Shown piece after piece: positions 5,345 through 7,499 of a stretch of 7,499 nucleotides of DNA. Position 1 is the first letter of the stretch. Each line of letters begins with the position of its first letter. The position numbers and the translations under genes were made by a program. The notes beneath the pieces were generated by a model, which had not been told where the DNA came from, ran no database searches, and was given only the letters and a program-made list of their open reading frames with translations. Origin of the DNA: Oligoflexus sp. (GTDB taxonomy: Bacteria; Bdellovibrionota_B; Oligoflexia; Oligoflexales; Oligoflexaceae); assembly GCA_030151925.1 (NCBI GenBank), contig JASLCY010000010.1, positions 1 through 7,499 on the forward strand. The letters run 5' to 3'.

Positions 5345-7499
5345 GCTCTCTCCAAAAAGCTTCTATATCCGCGAGTATCTCCCGGGACACCAATTCACGG
5401 GCCGAGCCCCGGAACCAATCGCTCGGCATCGTCTCCTCGAAATCCTTATCAAGGAACCTCGGGTCGAGCAAGATGATGACGCCGCGCTCCGTCTCATCAC
5501 GCACGACGCGCCCGGCGGATTGCACCGACTTGCTCATCGAGGGATAAACGTAGGCGAAGGAGCGGCCGTTGCCGAGCAGCTTCTCGAAATGCTCCTGCAT
5601 GAGGCCGCGTTCATAGGTCGCGCTCGGGATCGCCGGGCCGACGACGAAGACTCCCTTGAGGCCGTGCCCACGAAAATCCACGCCTTCCGCCAGCGATCCG
5701 CCCTGCACGCCGAGGACGAGGCGCACTCCCTCATCCTTCTGGAACAGGCCGAGTATCGTTTGCAGCTGCGCATGGGAAAGCCCGCCCGTCTGAGCGAAGG
5801 TCTCCCAACCCTCGCCCTGCGGCAGGCGACTCTCGATCTGCCTGAGGAAGTCGTAGCTCGGGAAGAAGGCGAGATAGGCTCCCGGCTCGACCCGCGCGAT
5901 GCGTTCGATCACGGTCGCGATGCGGGCATAATGCTGCCCGCGCTCCTTATAGTTCGTCTTCACCTGCGGGATGATCATGATCTTCTTATGCTCGCGCGGG
6001 AAAGGCGACGCGAATTCGATCGCCTCGGTCCGCTCGGCCGGGAAGCCGCTCAGCCGTTGATAGAAGGCGAAGGGCTTCAGGGTCGCCGAGACGGCGATCA
6101 CGGCGAGGAACCTCTCGTGCAGCGGGGCGATGGCAGCCGAAGGGTCGATGCGCTGCGCTTTCAGGAGCTCGTCGCCCTGCTCCCGCTTATAGAGCAGCGG
6201 CACGAATTCCCGGGGAAAATCGAGCATGTCCCTCAGCTCGAGCCAATGCATATAGAACTGGAAGAGGTCCTCTTCCGGCGAAGGCAGGCCTCGGTCCGCC
6301 CAGCGCTCCATCATCAGGCCGACGCTCTCGTCGAGAAGCTCCTGGATCGCGGCCGCATCCAGTTCGACCTTGGCCTGCGACTCCCGCGGCGCGACCTTCG
6401 CCATCAAAACGATGGCCTTTTCGAGCACCCGGGCGAATCCCGCCTCCGCCCGCTCCGAGGCGTGCAGGAGGAAGTTCTTGAGATCGGAGAGTTTGATCCC
6501 GGGCGAATAATTCTCCATCACCCTTTCATAGAGGTTGTGCGCCTCGTCGATCACGAGCAAGGGCTGCGTCCTGGGCACGATAGGGCCGAAATAACGATCG
6601 AGGAGGTTGGCGCGCGGCGAGAACACGTAGTTATAATCGCAGATGATGAGGTCGGCTTCCCGCACGCGCTCCATCGCCACTTCATGGGGACAGGCCTCGT
6701 ATCGATCGGCGAGCTTTTGGAAATAATGGAAGTCCCAGAGATTCCTCCTGTCCCTGAGGCTCAATCTATTCTCTTCGACCTTGTCGTAATACCGTTCGCG
6801 GTTCCGGCAGCCCTCGGCGGCGCATTCGGCCCTCGCTCCCTGGCAAGCCTTGTTTTTCGAGGTCAGCACCAGGACCTTCAGCGCGACGCCTTCTTTGTGG
6901 AACTTCGAGGCGAGGTCGATCGCCGCCTGGAACTGGCTGTTTTTCGGAGCGACGTATACGACGGGCGCTCCGCGTTCCAACGCGAATTTCAGCGCGGGGT
7001 ACAACACGCCCGCGGTCTTCCCGAGCCCCGTCGGAGCCTGCAGAAGCAGGCTCTTCCCCTCCTCCAGCTTGGTCCGTATCGTCTCTATCAGATCCACCTG
7101 CTGCGCGCGCGGGGCCTGGAACGGGAAGGCGAGCTTCGCCGCCAGCTTCCTCCGGGTCCGTTTCAGGGCATCGTAGCGAAGCAGCTCCTCTTCCACCTGC
7201 CGCACGCGCGCGGCGAACCAAGCTTCGAATTCCTCCCGCTCGAAAGCGACCGGAACGACTTTCTCCTGGAGGGTCTGCGTGCTCACGAGGCGGAGCTGCA
7301 GCTCGGGGAGAGCGCCGTACTGCAGGAGATAGAGGTAACCGTAGAGCCGCGTCTGCAGGATGTAAGGATGCTCGGGGTGCAGGCCCCGCTCCAGGCTCTC
7401 GACGCTGAAACTCGATTTGATCTCTTCTAGGAGAGGAGCGCCGCCGCGAATCACACCATCGGCCCGGCCCACGATGCGGATTTCGTAACGGCTCGCGCG
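5286..7499 (-). CDS. XPD/DinG-family helicase with N-terminal RecB/Cas4-like nuclease domain, 5' end outside window
   Basis: An ATP-dependent superfamily 2 DNA helicase of the Rad3/XPD/DinG group (COG1199), expected to unwind 5'-3' in DNA repair. The 737 visible residues are open to the edge; a GTG at 7472 is internal to a conserved motif and is not the start. Nuclease part: GRADGV (11-16) carrying D14, EEIK (25-28) with E26 and K28, and QTRLY (49-53), matching the D / ExK / QhxxY motifs of RecB/Cas4 nucleases. Helicase part: Walker A APTGLGKT (155-162); C219, C226, C231 and C270 placed as 4Fe-4S ligands; DEAH (318-321); SAT (471-473); FFPSYDFL (motif IV); GGSLAEGVDF (600-609, motif V); QSAGRVVR (660-667, motif VI). 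All core motifs look intact, so it should be active. The start and the first nuclease motif (His) lie beyond the window. Its end overlaps the small exported gene. Cellular partner and exact repair role cannot be told from here. Confidence 0.92.
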   Translation of the reverse strand, partial: RASRYEIRIVGRADGVIRGGAPLLEEIKSSFSVESLERGLHPEHPYILQTRLYGYLYLLQYGALPELQLRLVSTQTLQEKVVPVAFEREEFEAWFAARVRQVEEELLRYDALKRTRRKLAAKLAFPFQAPRAQQVDLIETIRTKLEEGKSLLLQAPTGLGKTAGVLYPALKFALERGAPVVYVAPKNSQFQAAIDLASKFHKEGVALKVLVLTSKNKACQGARAECAAEGCRNRERYYDKVEENRLSLRDRRNLWDFHYFQKLADRYEACPHEVAMERVREADLIICDYNYVFSPRANLLDRYFGPIVPRTQPLLVIDEAHNLYERVMENYSPGIKLSDLKNFLLHASERAEAGFARVLEKAIVLMAKVAPRESQAKVELDAAAIQELLDESVGLMMERWADRGLPSPEEDLFQFYMHWLELRDMLDFPREFVPLLYKREQGDELLKAQRIDPSAAIAPLHERFLAVIAVSATLKPFAFYQRLSGFPAERTEAIEFASPFPREHKKIMIIPQVKTNYKERGQHYARIATVIERIARVEPGAYLAFFPSYDFLRQIESRLPQGEGWETFAQTGGLSHAQLQTILGLFQKDEGVRLVLGVQGGSLAEGVDFRGHGLKGVFVVGPAIPSATYERGLMQEHFEKLLGNGRSFAYVYPSMSKSVQSAGRVVRDETERGVIILLDPRFLDKDFEETMPSDWFRGSARELVSREILADIEAFWREHETTEEGRLDFTDAHGPQP
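5350..5353 (-). promoter_or_regulatory. Ribosome binding site of the small exported protein, inside the helicase gene
   Basis: On the minus strand, TTTTTGGAGAGAGC precedes the ATG at 5344. GGAG is five bases from the start codon. The site lies within the helicase coding sequence, and it supports the start that keeps the signal peptide despite the 59-base gene overlap. Confidence 0.6.

Noticed and set aside
5277..7430. Plus-strand open frame of 717 codons opposite the helicase
   Set aside because: It is antisense to a helicase with all motifs intact. Its composition is Arg/Glu/Leu/His-rich with no domain and no ribosome site, so it is a shadow.
5286..7499. Cas4/DinG pair as part of a CRISPR system
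   Set aside because: No repeat-spacer array or other cas gene is visible, and the nuclease and helicase are one polypeptide of a repair-type helicase family.

Overview
The window is gene-dense, and every supported gene lies on the minus strand, so transcription runs right to left. The DNA is GC-rich (about 58-60% by eye). Three features suggest a Gram-negative proteobacterial or Bdellovibrionota-like organism: strong Shine-Dalgarno sequences, two exported proteins with Sec signal peptides (one an S46 dipeptidyl-peptidase with a periplasmic signal), and depletion of the tetranucleotide CTAG. The exact lineage cannot be fixed from the sequence alone. No RNA gene, CRISPR array, insertion sequence, prophage or integrase is visible.

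Layout in transcription order:
(1) From the right edge to 5286, the end of a gene for a superfamily 2 helicase of the XPD/DinG type. It has four cysteines placed for an iron-sulfur cluster, and a RecB/Cas4-like nuclease domain is fused at its N-terminus and cut by the window edge.
(2) At 5344-4787, overlapping the helicase end by 59 bases, a small exported protein with eight cysteines and no recognised family.
(3) After a 91-base non-coding gap that holds an unusual cluster of CTAG sites, an exported S46-family dipeptidyl-peptidase (DPP7/DPP11 family) with a complete His-Asp-Ser triad and the glycine typical of DPP7-like specificity.
(4) 25 bases further on, a divergent HemF-type (oxygen-dependent) coproporphyrinogen III oxidase homologue. 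Some of its conserved metal-binding histidines appear substituted.
(5) Overlapping that by four bases (ATGA), a flavoprotein of the Rv0785-like FAD-binding dehydrogenase family, which runs off the left edge.

Genes 3 to 5 are tightly packed and probably form one transcription unit starting in the 91-base gap. Genes 1 and 2 form another packed pair. The S46 enzyme should release dipeptides in the periplasm. The HemF-like protein and the flavoprotein are translationally coupled and may act on the same or related redox chemistry, but this is inference. I found no convincing evidence of a wholly new defence or mobile system. The points most worth a second look are the substituted HemF active site coupled to a flavoprotein, the nuclease-helicase fusion, the unknown cysteine-rich exported protein, and the CTAG clusters at the two gene starts.
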